Shown piece after piece: positions 1 to 10,770 of a stretch of DNA of 64,000 bases; the first letter of the stretch is position 1; each line of letters opens with the position of its first letter. Source of the DNA: Lineus longissimus (Eukaryota; Nemertea; Pilidiophora; Heteronemertea; Lineidae); assembly GCF_910592395.1 (NCBI RefSeq), contig NC_088314.1:2790001-2854000 (forward strand). The letters are read 5' to 3'. Made by a program: the position numbers and the translations under genes. The notes below the pieces were generated by a model. It was not told the origin of the DNA and made no database searches. It saw nothing but the letters and a program-made list of their open reading frames with translations.

Positions 1-1772
1 TAACTCAGCGTAGAAAGTGACAGGGGAGGGTTTGTTTTTTTCCTTTTGTTTACTTTGTGATGAAAACGGAAGATTGGAGGAAACATGACGCAAAGAGTAG
101 TTTTCATTTAATGCTTTTGGTCCCAATGTACTCGGGAACCACGCATTGTTGATTCGCGTGATACTGGTTCGGCGACCACCGCGGCATGCAGCCGTCACTC
201 GAGTTCGGTCTCTTCCCGATTGCATGACCGACAGCGGGAGTGAGACCCCGCTTTCACAGAAGGAGCCTTGGGTAAACCGGGCTTACAGTGTATGACAACT
301 GCAGAGACTCTGATCAGGTTACAAGGATTCATATCATTGCGTGGTGAAGATTACAGTTATTTGATTGAAGACAGTGAATGATAAACCACAAGATTTCACC
401 AATAATGGCCTTCGCATGGTAGAAAACAGAACTGTCTTTTTACGGTGTGTGAGATTTCGATAGGTACCAAAAGACCATGGATGTGAAGACAAAGGTGATT
501 AGCTGTTGATGCCTACTCTATAGAGGTAGTGGATCAGCCACCCTGGCCTCCCCCACGCCCATACACTAGGAAGTCAGTGTTTAGGATGACTAGTCAACTG
601 CCGCAGGAGTCGTACTGTAACCGAAGCTCGTCTGATCGAATAAGAACCACTCTATTCATTATTTCCTTACAATAATATAAACATGTCCTTTGTGTGGTAG
701 GGTAGCTTAGTCACCAACTATCTTCCTACGCTGTTATTATTGAAAGAAAGGTACCGGTACATGTATGCCAAGATAGCAATTCAGGAAGAATTCGATATGC
801 AAGTCGGGATGTAGCGTGTTCAACATGAATAAGAATCAAACGCCCTAATTGCTGCAAACCGATAATGTCCGTCATTCCGCATACAGACATAACCAGTGAT
901 TTCCAATATACTCCGCCTCGAGGTAGGAGCCATTCCGAGGTTGATAACTGTTTTTCTGGACGATCGAATTGTTGCTGTCATTGTGTCACACGCGAGGTCC
1001 CTTTATACCTGCCCGGCCCATTAGGGGTTCTTTAACCGTCCATCGCTGCTAAGTCACCGGGCTGCCATTGATCATGGTTTATGCATGACAGCGAGTTGAG
1101 GCTGTGAATTAGTGCGACAAACTTTGTTCTTTCCGACATATACCACACCAGAACAACCCGTACAGGCGGATAGACGCAATTTGCAGAATTCGAAAGATCG
1201 AGGGTTTCGAAACGCGTCACAATTACAGTTATGACGCTGAACCAGCATGGGTCCAGAATGGGCTTGGTCAATGCTAGCGTAAACATGGTGATTTCTCTTC
1301 AACTACAGCGGGAAACCCCACGGCTCAGTTCACAGGCATTGTAAGTAATTTTCTCTAAATTATAGAGCCGCTAGTCTGACGCCCCGGACCCGGCCCCGCG
1401 CGCCTCGTGCATCACCTCGGGCGGGCCGGCCCCTGCGTAAGCGTAAAGACGTAGGAAAGCCCAGAAGGTGACTTATAACTGGCCACAAAGCCAGTTGATA
1501 CCCCAACGGTTCTCCCGCTGTCGTAGAGGAAGCTGGTTCTTAGCACGAGTTTGGAAAAGTATCACTCACTGAAATTCTATCAGTATAATACATGTAGCCA
1601 TAACTGACCTCCGTTTGGATTCACTCAACTTGTTACTTCTCGACGGATGGTGATTTTACCCCGGGTGAAGGAAAATGGTGCAAAATGGCACCTATGCCTT
1701 AAGCAGATTACACGATTTGAAAATTTATATCCTCATCGACGAGTCAGCAGTTGGTAGGCCTAAGTTCTCGAA
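1..1772. other. Intergenic / upstream region, no gene seen
   Basis: No credible coding exon, RNA gene or long repeat is visible. A GC-rich patch lies near 1381-1435. The region probably holds the 5' flank, and possibly 5' UTR exons, of the GPCR that starts at 1773. The open frames here are short, overlap on both strands and have no recognisable domain. Confidence 0.5.
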
Positions 1773-2897
1773 ATGTCGAATGCAATCAACAACGAAGTGA
1801 ATGACATTTCAACACAGGAAACTCCAAACACATCATTGCAGACGTCAACGCATGTTCATCCACATGCGCAGTACCCCCTGAAAGTTGAAATGGCTGCGCA
1901 GTACGTCAATGCTTACGTTATCATACCAATCCTGGCCATCGGAGTTTTCGGCAACATCTGTACGATTTACATATTTCTGAGACACAAACAATGGGAAAAA
2001 GGGAGCATTCATTATTTCTTTGCTCTGGCTTTCTCTGACTTGGGCTGTCTCGTTATTTACGGGACCGTAGAATGGATGAGCGAGGGGCTGAAATTCGCCA
2101 CGAGTGGAACGTTCTATTTCGATCTGATCAACTACTCGGCTGCGTCTTGTAAGACGCTGCGTTACTTATGGAACGTCTGTTCCTTCATTTCGGCTTGGCT
2201 CATCACCTGCGTTTCAGCGGAACGGTTCATAGCCACTCGATTTCCGCTCCAATGTACAAAACTTCTCAACACATTTCGCCGAAAGATTGTCATCGCGACA
2301 GTCATTATGCTCGGCGCTGTCTTGTTCTTGCCGATTTCTGTTGGCGTTTATGACGTCATGCCGATATTCCCCGATGCGACAGTTCTTCTCTGCACAATGT
2401 ATCACGGAGGACGCGCTGTAGTTATAATCAGCGCTTATTTCAAGTTGGGTGCCAATTACCCATTACCCGTCATCACAGTTATTCTTCTAAATTCCCTGAT
2501 TATTTGGAGCCTGTTGCAGGCCAGACGAGACCGGCAGGACATACGGTCGACGGGCATAACTGAAATCGAAGCAAAAGTTGCAAAATCTCTTATGATCATC
2601 TCGGCCATCTTTCTGATCACGATGATTCCAGCATCAGTCACGTGGCTCACCTATTCCCATATTTACATAATGCGAGGCTCCGGGTCTATCCTATCTCAGG
2701 ATGAAAAGATACACAAAGCAATGCTCATTGAAATTGGCAAGTTAGCCAACAGCATATCAATGATAAATTATTCCGTCAATTTCATTGTTTATAGTTACAA
2801 CTTCGATTTCTACAAACGCGCCCTCTGGCGGGTCGTCTGCTGCTGTTGTCGTCGGCGTCAAGAGGCGGAAAATCATTCAAGTATCTCTTATCGGTAA
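1773..2897 (+). CDS. Class A (rhodopsin-like) G-protein-coupled receptor, peptide-receptor style
   Basis: This intronless 374-aa frame has the layout of a seven-transmembrane receptor that signals at the plasma membrane, probably for a peptide or small ligand. The extracellular N-terminus (about 1-45) has an N-glycosylation sequon at N19. TM1 (about 46-69) carries the GN motif (GNICTIY) and TM2 contains LAFSDL. Cys126 at the top of TM3 and Cys207 in the second extracellular loop are placed to form the conserved disulfide. The DRY motif is ERF (150-152). The NPxxY motif in TM7 is NFIVY (336-340), so its proline is lost. TM6 lacks the usual CWxP. The tail has a CCCC run after helix 8, a likely palmitoylation site. 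These departures are common in expanded invertebrate peptide-receptor families (family knowledge). The ligand cannot be named. The start is the first in-frame ATG; 5' UTR exons may exist upstream. Confidence 0.88.
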   Translation: MSNAINNEVNDISTQETPNTSLQTSTHVHPHAQYPLKVEMAAQYVNAYVIIPILAIGVFGNICTIYIFLRHKQWEKGSIHYFFALAFSDLGCLVIYGTVEWMSEGLKFATSGTFYFDLINYSAASCKTLRYLWNVCSFISAWLITCVSAERFIATRFPLQCTKLLNTFRRKIVIATVIMLGAVLFLPISVGVYDVMPIFPDATVLLCTMYHGGRAVVIISAYFKLGANYPLPVITVILLNSLIIWSLLQARRDRQDIRSTGITEIEAKVAKSLMIISAIFLITMIPASVTWLTYSHIYIMRGSGSILSQDEKIHKAMLIEIGKLANSISMINYSVNFIVYSYNFDFYKRALWRVVCCCCRRRQEAENHSSISYR

Positions 2898-3238
2898 CAA
2901 CAGAGGATCAGTGAACAGCTTATTACAATTGACATCAATCACTGGACAAGACAGTTCAAAAAGTAGCGTCACATCTCCTTGATCAGAGGCATATATAAAC
3001 CATTAACCTGAAGATAAAACCAATACTTAAACCAAAGCTTTGCATACAACTTGCCCACAACGAACGATTAATTGCATAATATATACTTTGGGACTGTGAC
3101 GATAAGAATATGCCACAATGTACAGATAGCATATTTAGATGTAAGATATACATTATATTGTTTGACCATTTAATGTGACCAGTGCTGGGTGTAGTTTGAT
3201 GATACGTGACTGCTATATGACTTGGGCCTCCCTTCAAG
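2898..3238 (+). other. GPCR 3' flank / spacer before the Rolling-stone-like gene
   Basis: About 340 bases of AT-rich sequence without a credible gene. It probably includes the GPCR 3' UTR. No canonical AATAAA was found here. Confidence 0.4.
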
Positions 3239-5139
3239 ATGACGTGCGGACCCCTCGGTCGTGAATTTAAAAGAACAAATTTTCTCCTCCGTCATTGCGA
3301 CGAGGAACTTTTCTACAAAAGTCAGGTATGTGAAGTTATCATGTAATTTTGTAGAATTTCATGGAGGTAGAGTTCATCAGTGACCACTTTCGTACCAACG
3401 TTTCAGTTCCGGACAATCAACGACGTAGAAAAAAAACACCATTGACGAAACTGTCAGTAGTACCTTGGACAACGAATTCAAAGTTATTGTCTTGGCATTT
3501 ACTAGACTGTTCGGTCCCAAAATTCCGAGGAGACGCCGCAATAGAGTAGCGTAAGAATAGTTGCAGCTGGCATATTTCGAGGGGCGGACTTCCTGGATTT
3601 TGTCTTCAACTCATGTCGGCCTGCGAATAAGACCGTGCCTTTCCGTAGCGTCATGACCAAAGTGATTCCAATCTAAGTAAAAATCGTCTGTTGGTTCATT
3701 TTGGTGGTGTTGACATGGTAGGGCTTGTCGGAGGCCCGTTAAATTTCATGTACTTGCTTACTTCGCCATTCGCCTTTTTCTCGAAGCAGCCACTTGGACC
3801 TTCCCGTCTGTATTGGCTAGAAGAGCTCTGACATGCTTGCTCGGCGCGGAAAGCATCGGGACTTTTAGTTGGCCAATACAGACAGGAAAACCTAGCAATT
3901 CTGCTTGAAGCAAGTGGTGAAGTTGTTTCTGATAGAGATGACTCGTCCGCAAATGCCTCCTACATTACACATGTACAGTACGCGACATCGTCAATGTTCA
4001 CTGAAAACGTGGCTTCCCGAGCCCTGTCAAACTCCCAACCTCAGAAGAGTGTTACGAGATTATTCTTCTACAGACCATTAGCATTCCTAAACAACAAACA
4101 GGAACAACCAGTCGGATATCACCAAGGTAAACAACTGACTAAATACGTCATTTTCAATGTCGCCTCTAACATCTCCTATCTGATTATTGTTTTCCGTTTT
4201 CAGTGGAGACTCCATCCAGTTCTGTACATCATCTTCCGCATGGTCATCGCTGGCTTCACCACCGGTTCTCTCCTTGCCGTCTGCATCCGGTCGCCATGGG
4301 TGGACGACCGCCATTTCATCCTCTTCTACCTCACTATGTGGAGCTACCTCATCCTCTCAGTTTACTTCATAGTAGCTGCCGTGGTGAGCTGCTACTGCTA
4401 TATAGTAAAACGAAAGGTCAAGATACCATCGGCGTTCCACATGAAACAAAAGGTTGGAGACTCTACGGGGGCTGCCAATGGTGGTTTCAGGGAGGACCCA
4501 GACGACCCGCTGCCCGAAACATCCGTCGTTTCGAGTGACTCTGCCGAAATAATCGTCGATAAGGATTCCAAAGATTTACCCTGGTACATCCGTGTGCAAT
4601 GGATTTTGGGAAACATGGCCGTTCCGATCTCCTTCATCATAACAATCATGTATTTCGGAGTATTATTCCCCAGTGACATTCTTGTTCAAAATCGGGAAGA
4701 GCAAGGGATCGTGACCATTAGCATCGGTGACCTCTCCACGCATGGTCTGAACAGCGTCTGCGCGTTCCTTGACATCAGTATCTCGGCGTCTCCCTGGCGT
4801 CTGTTCCACTTCATCTACCCAACTCTCTACTCGATTGTGTATGTCCTCTTCAGCGTCGTGTATTGGGCGCTTGACCCGCAAAACAACATTATATACCCAG
4901 TAATCTTGGACTGGAACGAGCCAATGATACCTCTAATCGTCGTTGCCCCATTAGGCCTGGTTGGTATCCCAGTCATGATGTTCTTCATTTGGTTGGTGCA
5001 TAAGTTCAAAGTGTATTTATCGGGAAAATGCCGGAAAGAGAAGGTCCCGACACCTATTGAGTACTCTAGATACATTAACTCGGCGCAGGGGCGGATGCGT
5101 GTCGCTGCAATCACGTTACCACCGAACTACAATTACTAA
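3239..5139 (+). CDS. Rolling-stone (Rost)-like multipass membrane protein, two exons
   Basis: CDS is 3239-3325 joined to 4204-5139 (340 aa). Exon 1 starts at an ATG at 3239 and ends FYKSQ at a CAG|GTATGT donor. Exon 2 begins WRLHP after a TTTTCAG acceptor. The junction is phase 0 and recreates the SQW-x-L signature at the start of the Rost family. Several membrane segments follow, including MVIAGFTTG (about 42-65), FYLTMWSYLILSVYF, WILGNMAVPISFIITIMYF, FHFIYPTLYSIVYVLFSVVYWA and IPLIVVAPLGLVGIPVMMFFIW. A hydrophilic, acidic cytoplasmic loop rich in Asp, Ser and Pro lies between the third and fourth segments. Drosophila rolling stone acts in myoblast fusion (family knowledge); the biochemical role is unknown. 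The frame is also open upstream from 3994, but that stretch is intron read-through and lacks the family N-terminus. A poly(A) signal lies at 5468. Confidence 0.82.
3801..3888 (+). ncRNA. Strong intronic fold-back hairpin, pre-miRNA-sized
   Basis: Arms 3801-3818 and 3871-3888 pair over 18 positions with one C.A mismatch and one G.U. The stem continues inward (3819-3838 with 3851-3870) with small bulges to a 12-nt loop at 3839-3850, giving about 34 pairs in all. It lies in the intron of the Rost-like gene, in sense orientation. Size and shape fit a miRNA precursor. A short fold-back transposon is the main alternative, because an outer CCACTTG (3790-3796) / CAAGTGG (3911-3917) pair suggests longer arms. 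No known miRNA seed was recognised. Confidence 0.35.
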
Positions 5140-5467
5140 CAGCACAGATAGACAAGCTTCGTTTTCTATTTCGAAGAAAAGGGAGATGATTCAATATTCT
5201 TGACAAAAAGCGCCGAATATGTATAAAGCTGTAGGTGATGCCCCTAGAATACCCTTTACAAGACGTTATTGATGTTTTGTACGAACTGTGATGGACGATG
5301 AATGAGCCATATCGTAAAATAAGGTGCGAAAACAGGTGTTGTAAAAGTTGAAGACGATTAAAATAGTATAGAGTCTAGATACGTAGTACATATTTCCGTT
5401 TCTGCTGAATTTGGATGATACCTGTCCATTTTATTTTGTCACTTCACACTGCAAGGATGTGTCCCGT

Positions 5468-5473
5468 AATAAA
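5468..5473 (+). terminator. Poly(A) signal AATAAA, candidate for the Rost-like gene
   Basis: First canonical AATAAA on the plus strand after the stop at 5139. It implies a 3' UTR of roughly 350 nt. Confidence 0.45.
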
Positions 5474-6802
5474 ATTTACCATCACGAAGAGGGGGTCAAC
5501 TCCCGAGAAGGGGTGCCATTGATAATTGTCCTGGCAGTGATAAAGGGTAATGGGATAGGGAGTACAAAAGTGAGAAATGCCTGCGAAGGGGAGTAAAAAT
5601 GTATGGCCGTTCCTAAGACAGGTGTCTTCTAGAAAGTAAGGACAAGCGTAGGCGTATGATGATTTCGGATTAATGGTACATGTGGAGAGAAGTTCATTCC
5701 TTATTCGAATGATTATTGATCCGGCCGCGTACCGAATTTCACCTACACCATGCACCACCAGCGTGGCCTTGAGAGCATGAAATAGCTGAGAAATTATATT
5801 TAATCAATATCCGGGTCGGTGTCCTAAAATATAGTACGAACGTATCGAACAGTTCGCGAAGGAGCCGTCATGGCGGTGCAGGCAATGGCGTCTAAAGCCC
5901 CAGGTGACGGGCACACTGACCTGAAATGGCCCATATTTAAAAAGAGCTGCATTGATCTGGTCTTTACTGAATAGTACAAATATTACATATTTAGACATTC
6001 AATTTAGTTTTTTAATGTAAACTGTGCTAAAAGTGCATTGTATGTACCGTAAATCATTGTGGGCTCAGTTCGCCGGCAGAGATTGAATTCGGATTTGGAT
6101 GCAGCATTTTGTTGATTCTTGGATCAACGATCGTCTGCTTCTCATGGGTAAGTCTATTTTGTAGATGTAGGCACAGGCAATTACCTGTGCTTTTATAGCT
6201 CTGTGTGCTTCATTGTCTGTCGCGTCAACGCATGCACGCTCTTACTGGTACACGCAAATGGTGCCTTTACACTAGTTCAATCTCGAGTTTGATAAATTGA
6301 TTTGAATAGCTCACATACTTACATTGTATGCCTGATTTAGACCGAACGGAGGAACGTTATAATATCGATAATTAACGGAACGCGGTCATGATATCGTTTA
6401 TACAGGTCGCTAGCTTACCGGTCATTCAACGGAGTCGTGATCACCCAATCTAAAAGTGGCATTACAGATAATTGCCGAATTGCCCCCATCCCGGTCCTCC
6501 GTCATTGATTCCCAACTGGATGTATTGGCTGCCGCCAAAACGGGCACAGTGCATTCACTGTAAACAGTGCTACTTTGTAACCAAGGAGTTTAAGAATGAC
6601 TGACAAAACCCCATATTACTCCTCTGGTAACGTCATGAAATAAATAAAAAAATCTCTGTCTGCGTTTTCATTTGTTGACGTTCGTGGAATGGAGAATAAA
6701 AAACTGGATAAAAAGACATCAACGTTCTAAAACTACACCGCGTCTGAGTGAAACGAAAGCAATTAATTCCGCCAATCAGATTTGAGGCGACTCACCATTT
6801 GA

Positions 6803-6809
6803 TATAAAA
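6803..6809 (+). promoter_or_regulatory. TATA-box candidate for the sulfotransferase gene
   Basis: TATAAAA at 6803-6809, with a good splice donor (CAT|GTAAGT, 6901) about 90 nt downstream. This spacing suits a short non-coding exon 1 spliced to the acceptor at 8733. Placement is inferred; there is no transcript evidence. Confidence 0.3.
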
Positions 6810-8761
6810 TGATAGGCCAGCAGGGGTAGATATCATTCTTGCCATTTTCATTCATCTGCCTTATACCTAAAGTTATGATATTATAGGATATCGACTGCAT
6901 GTAAGTTACATTTCTCTTATTTCATCTACATCGTAATTCTATGACGCTTCGGGCGAGAATTTAGTTGTCGGGTTGCCGGGGTTGATTTCGTTTTTGACTT
7001 AGCCCATCTTGGTATAACCACCTATTTTCATTATACTCCATCTTGACAACGCGCGGCGGAGGCTACGGACTGAGGCAATACCACTAGAAGTTCAGTGTGA
7101 ATATACTCCGCCTCCGAGGTGAGGTTTTCTTATGACGAAGGAGTGACTAAATCTGAAACTCAGGATGGGCTTAGCCATGATACAATACTCTCGGAGGTTA
7201 CCACAGATGATACGACTGACAATAAGAAATGATCCGAGATTCAGATTTTAAATTTTTACGAACCTAGTTTTGTTGTTCCCCATATTTCGGTGTTTCAACA
7301 CAACAGACAGCGAGAGAGACCATGACTTCTCAAAAGGGAAGCAGAGAAAAGGGTGTCAATCATGTTAATCTGTCTTTTAGCGTTCCCAAACAATGAGGGG
7401 AACACTCAAAAACGGGAACACTAAAAAAGTGATGAAAGTGCAACTGTAACTAACAAACCACGCCATCCAAAGGAACAACTACAATAGACGACGATAGTTT
7501 ACAACCTCTTCTGCTCTTCTAACTACAAGTTTTCTTATCTTGATATTTCATATCAAGTTGTTGTTCTTTTGCTACACGCTACAAATTAGCTTGATAACTT
7601 TTGACCCATTGTGTTGCAAGCGATAGCTCTAGGTGCAGTTGGCGTATTATCAGCTTCATAATGTCGAATGAATGAATTTGGGATCAAATTCGCGCTGATT
7701 TTTTAAGCGAAAACAAACCATCACTAATGAACATAAGCACTTAAGCTGGCCCAGCTGTTTTGATAGAGCAGGAAACTATTTATGGCACCGAATAGACCAA
7801 GTGATATTTAATCACTTTCTGTTAAGTAATACTTTGACATTTTGAAACTGAGATTATCGGTTGATGAATTGAGAAAAGCAGTAGGTTTTGTCGCTCTTAT
7901 GGTCTGAATTACATTTATAGCCGATTCGCAGCAAGCGTTGTCAACGACGTAAGAAGTCATATCGGCGTTTACATGTAGTTAAAAAGATGCCCACATTTAG
8001 GGCGTCATCGACATTTTTCTCCCACCAATATACGCCCACCTTCTTTGCCTCGCAGTTACAAAGATCCCAAGGTGCCCGGAGTGAAGAGATCCTTTTCTGG
8101 CAGACTTGAGATGTTCAAATATGGATCTGCCCTGTTTTTGTTAGGCTCCTAAAGCAGCTACAATTTCGCCATTACCACTGCTTCTTGGGTGTAGACTGTT
8201 GAATCTACTCTTGAAGAGTCGACCCGTCGGCTAATCAGAGAGCCATTTCCCCTTTAACACCGGACTGCTGCTTGCCGAGTTGTCAATGATTTTCCCACGC
8301 ACTGCGAGGTTAAAACAAAGGGCCCTATCGGTGATAAATTCAAGCAGCCTGGTTTGTTTGTGAAGTTTTCTTTAGACAGACTTTTAATTAACCAGAACCT
8401 TGCCTTTTTCTTCATAAATTTTACTTTTTGTAGGGCCGGTTTGTTTAATGTTTACCACAGTACACAAGGAAGTGTATAGGCAAGGACTAATTGGTGAATA
8501 AAGAAATTGAACAACTGGCAGATACACGAGATGAACGTTTCTGACCAGTAGGCCCAATGGGCGGTCTGCGTTTCTTTTTGCTCATATGCACTCATTTTCC
8601 TCTGGTGGAGGTTTTAGTGACCAGATTTTCCAAAACGATTTTACTTTCATGTACCTCGAGTGTGATACCCCTCCACAAATCTTTGCACTTTAGATCTTTC
8701 GATGAGTATATCTAGATGTCTTTTTCTCCACAGCCTAGCCTCGTAGGTTTTACCATCAGCT

Positions 8762-9955
8762 ATGGACGTGCTCGGTGAGATGGAAAGCGCGCCAGGGGAC
8801 CCAATCTCACAGGAGAGTCAGCCAAAACCCGCCATAGTCCCCGACGCCTCAGACAATCCCACGGACTACCTTAACCACTGCGCCCCCGGGCAGTACACCT
8901 ACCAGCCGCTTGGTATTGAGATGATGGGATTTTCCCCTGCTCATTACCTTGATAATGAAGTGAAAAACATGGAGCTCAGAGATGATGATATTGTCATAGC
9001 AGCATATCCAAAAACTGGTGAGTATAAAAAACACTGTCTCAGCTGGTTACTTAGAAATGCGCGTGTATGGAAATTTAGTTCCGGGTTCTGCCGCCTGTTC
9101 CTCAAATTAGTATTGAGAACAGGAATGTCCGGTGTAACTTCCATTGAGTCTAGCTAGAGCTGTATGTCCCTTTTATCTTTTGCTTATGCCTTTTACAATG
9201 TTTGCAATTTAGGGAACACTTGGATGCAGGAGATGCTCTGGCTCATCATGAACGATGCAGACACTGAATACGCCAAGACGACCGCCATCAACGACCGCGT
9301 GCCATTTCTCGAGTTCTTCATGCACGGCTTCAGTGGAGTCAGTTTGATAGACGACATCAGCCGAGACAAAAAGAATCGTATCTTCTACACCCATCTACCA
9401 ATGGACTTGGTGCCCAGACAAGTCAAGGAAAAGCGCGTCAAAGTCGTCTCAATGTTACGGAATCCGCTGGACACCATGGTGTCGTACTACTATTTCTGTA
9501 AAAGTTACAAAGACCTAGGGCATTTCAAGGGCGAATGGGACGACTTTTACCAATTGTATATGAGTGAGAAAGTCCCTTACGGTCATGTTGTCAACCATAA
9601 CCTGAGTTGGTGGAACGCCAGAGATGATTTGAACATTCTTTTCGTACGCTACGAGGATCTGTTGGCTGATCCGAAGAAAGAGGTCCTGAGGATTTCCGAG
9701 TTCTGCGGCGTGACCTTGACCCCGCAGAAGCTGGAAACGATCGTGGAGGCAACACGTTTCGACGTCATGAAAAACAACCCAATGACAAATCGGACCATCT
9801 ACAAGGAAATCGATCAGAGTATCTGTGCTTTCATGAGGAAGGGTGTCTCCGGCGACTGGAAGAATTATTTCTCTGACGAACAACACACCTTGACCTGCGA
9901 ATTTGCTGATTCAAAGTTGAAGGATGCGGGGCTGACGTATCCATGTATGGAGTGA
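8762..9955 (+). CDS. Cytosolic sulfotransferase (SULT1-like), two coding exons
   Basis: CDS is 8762-9017 joined to 9213-9955 (332 aa); the intron is phase 1 with a GTGAGT donor. The enzyme transfers sulfate from PAPS to hydroxyl or amine groups of small acceptors in the cytosol. The splice rebuilds the PAPS-binding loop YPKTGNTW (82-89), where most family members have TTW. The catalytic His is H146 in YTHLP. R168 and S176 in RNPLDTMVSYYYF match the 3'-phosphate-binding residues. The C-terminal signature RKGVSGDWKNYF (from 294) is intact, so the enzyme looks functional. The N-terminus is about 40 residues longer than in vertebrate SULTs and polar. A CAG acceptor at 8731-8733 shows that the 5' UTR is spliced. 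The substrate cannot be told from sequence. Confidence 0.93.
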
Positions 9956-10044
9956 GCAAAGAACAAGTTACACTTCAGACAATTTGATCGTTCTTTGTGT
10001 TGTGTCATCATTACTGCAGTTAGCTGCTTGGAGACGGTGTCGCG

Positions 10045-10228
10045 AAACCTTTGGTATGTGCCGCCGTTCTGCCCTATTTTCCTCGGAAGAACCATATATT
10101 ATATCTTACTCAAGAACAACTCATGTCATTGTCAAAAAACCTTTGGTATGTGCCGCCGTTCTGCCCTATTTTCCTCGGAAGAAACATATATTATATCTTA
10201 CTCAAGAACAACTCATGTCATTGTCAAA
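10045..10228 (+). repeat. Direct tandem duplication, 92-bp unit, two copies
   Basis: Copies at 10045-10136 and 10137-10228 are almost identical; one visible difference is AGAACCATAT versus AGAAACATAT. Near identity implies a recent event. It lies just 3' of the sulfotransferase stop, probably in its 3' UTR. Confidence 0.93.
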
Positions 10229-10694
10229 AAATAAGCATCAATTTGTAAATAATTTCGGGTGCTTTCAGTTAGTTGGTGCCGTATACGGTAACAAGTTAAT
10301 TCTGGAGTTCCTACAAATCTTGAACTGCAACACGGTACCTCCTTTTCCTAACATGTTCCCTTTTTCTCTACAACAGGAGCACACAGAGCCACTGTGGCAA
10401 ATGCATACTTATTGTATTACGGGAAAGAAGCGTTCATTGGCCTTGGTCTTGCTACATGAACCCCTAAATAACAAATAACATAGTCAATGGACTCGTCCTT
10501 CGTGTAATACATACCCTATTGGCTACAATGAGCGCACCGAGAGCGAGCGATGCCAATCACTTGTGGGGTCAAGGCCGCTATTTCAAGGCCAACGTCTGGA
10601 TCAATGAAGAGATTTCAGTTGTCACTGGTACCGTAACTCTACATATATCTTACACCCAGTTCGTACATGAATACCGTAGTTTCTTTTCTTTTCA

Positions 10695-10700
10695 TTTATT
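10695..10700 (-). terminator. Poly(A) signal AATAAA of the lipocalin gene
   Basis: AATAAA on the minus strand about 70 nt after the lipocalin stop codon (10771-10773), a normal distance for its 3' end. Confidence 0.6.
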
Positions 10701-10770
10701 TACAAAAAAGAGCGAATATCTACAGCTTAAGAAACCATCAGATCATGTTTTGGGAAGAATATCAATTTGT

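Larger units (their letters stand above)
5140..8761. other. Intergenic region with possible sulfotransferase 5' non-coding exon
   Basis: No coding exon found. The start probably holds the Rost-like 3' UTR. A TATA-like motif at 6803 is followed about 95 nt later by a GTAAGT donor at 6901. A pyrimidine-rich CAG acceptor ends at 8733, 28 nt before the sulfotransferase ATG. This fits a transcript with a non-coding first exon (inference). Another GTAAGT donor lies near 6147. Confidence 0.4.
9956..10770. other. Convergent intergenic region between sulfotransferase and lipocalin
   Basis: Holds the sulfotransferase 3' flank, a 92-bp tandem duplication and the lipocalin 3' UTR with its AATAAA. The frames that cross it come from the duplication and are not credible genes. 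Confidence 0.5.

Noticed and set aside
3994-4203. Open frame with an ATG leading directly into the Rost-like exon
   Set aside because: This is intron sequence read through. The exon at 3239-3325 joins in phase and supplies the family N-terminus.
9018-9212. Frames extending the sulfotransferase exons on both sides of the intron
   Set aside because: They lie between a good GTGAGT donor and a TTTAG acceptor; splicing restores the PAPS loop, so they are intronic.
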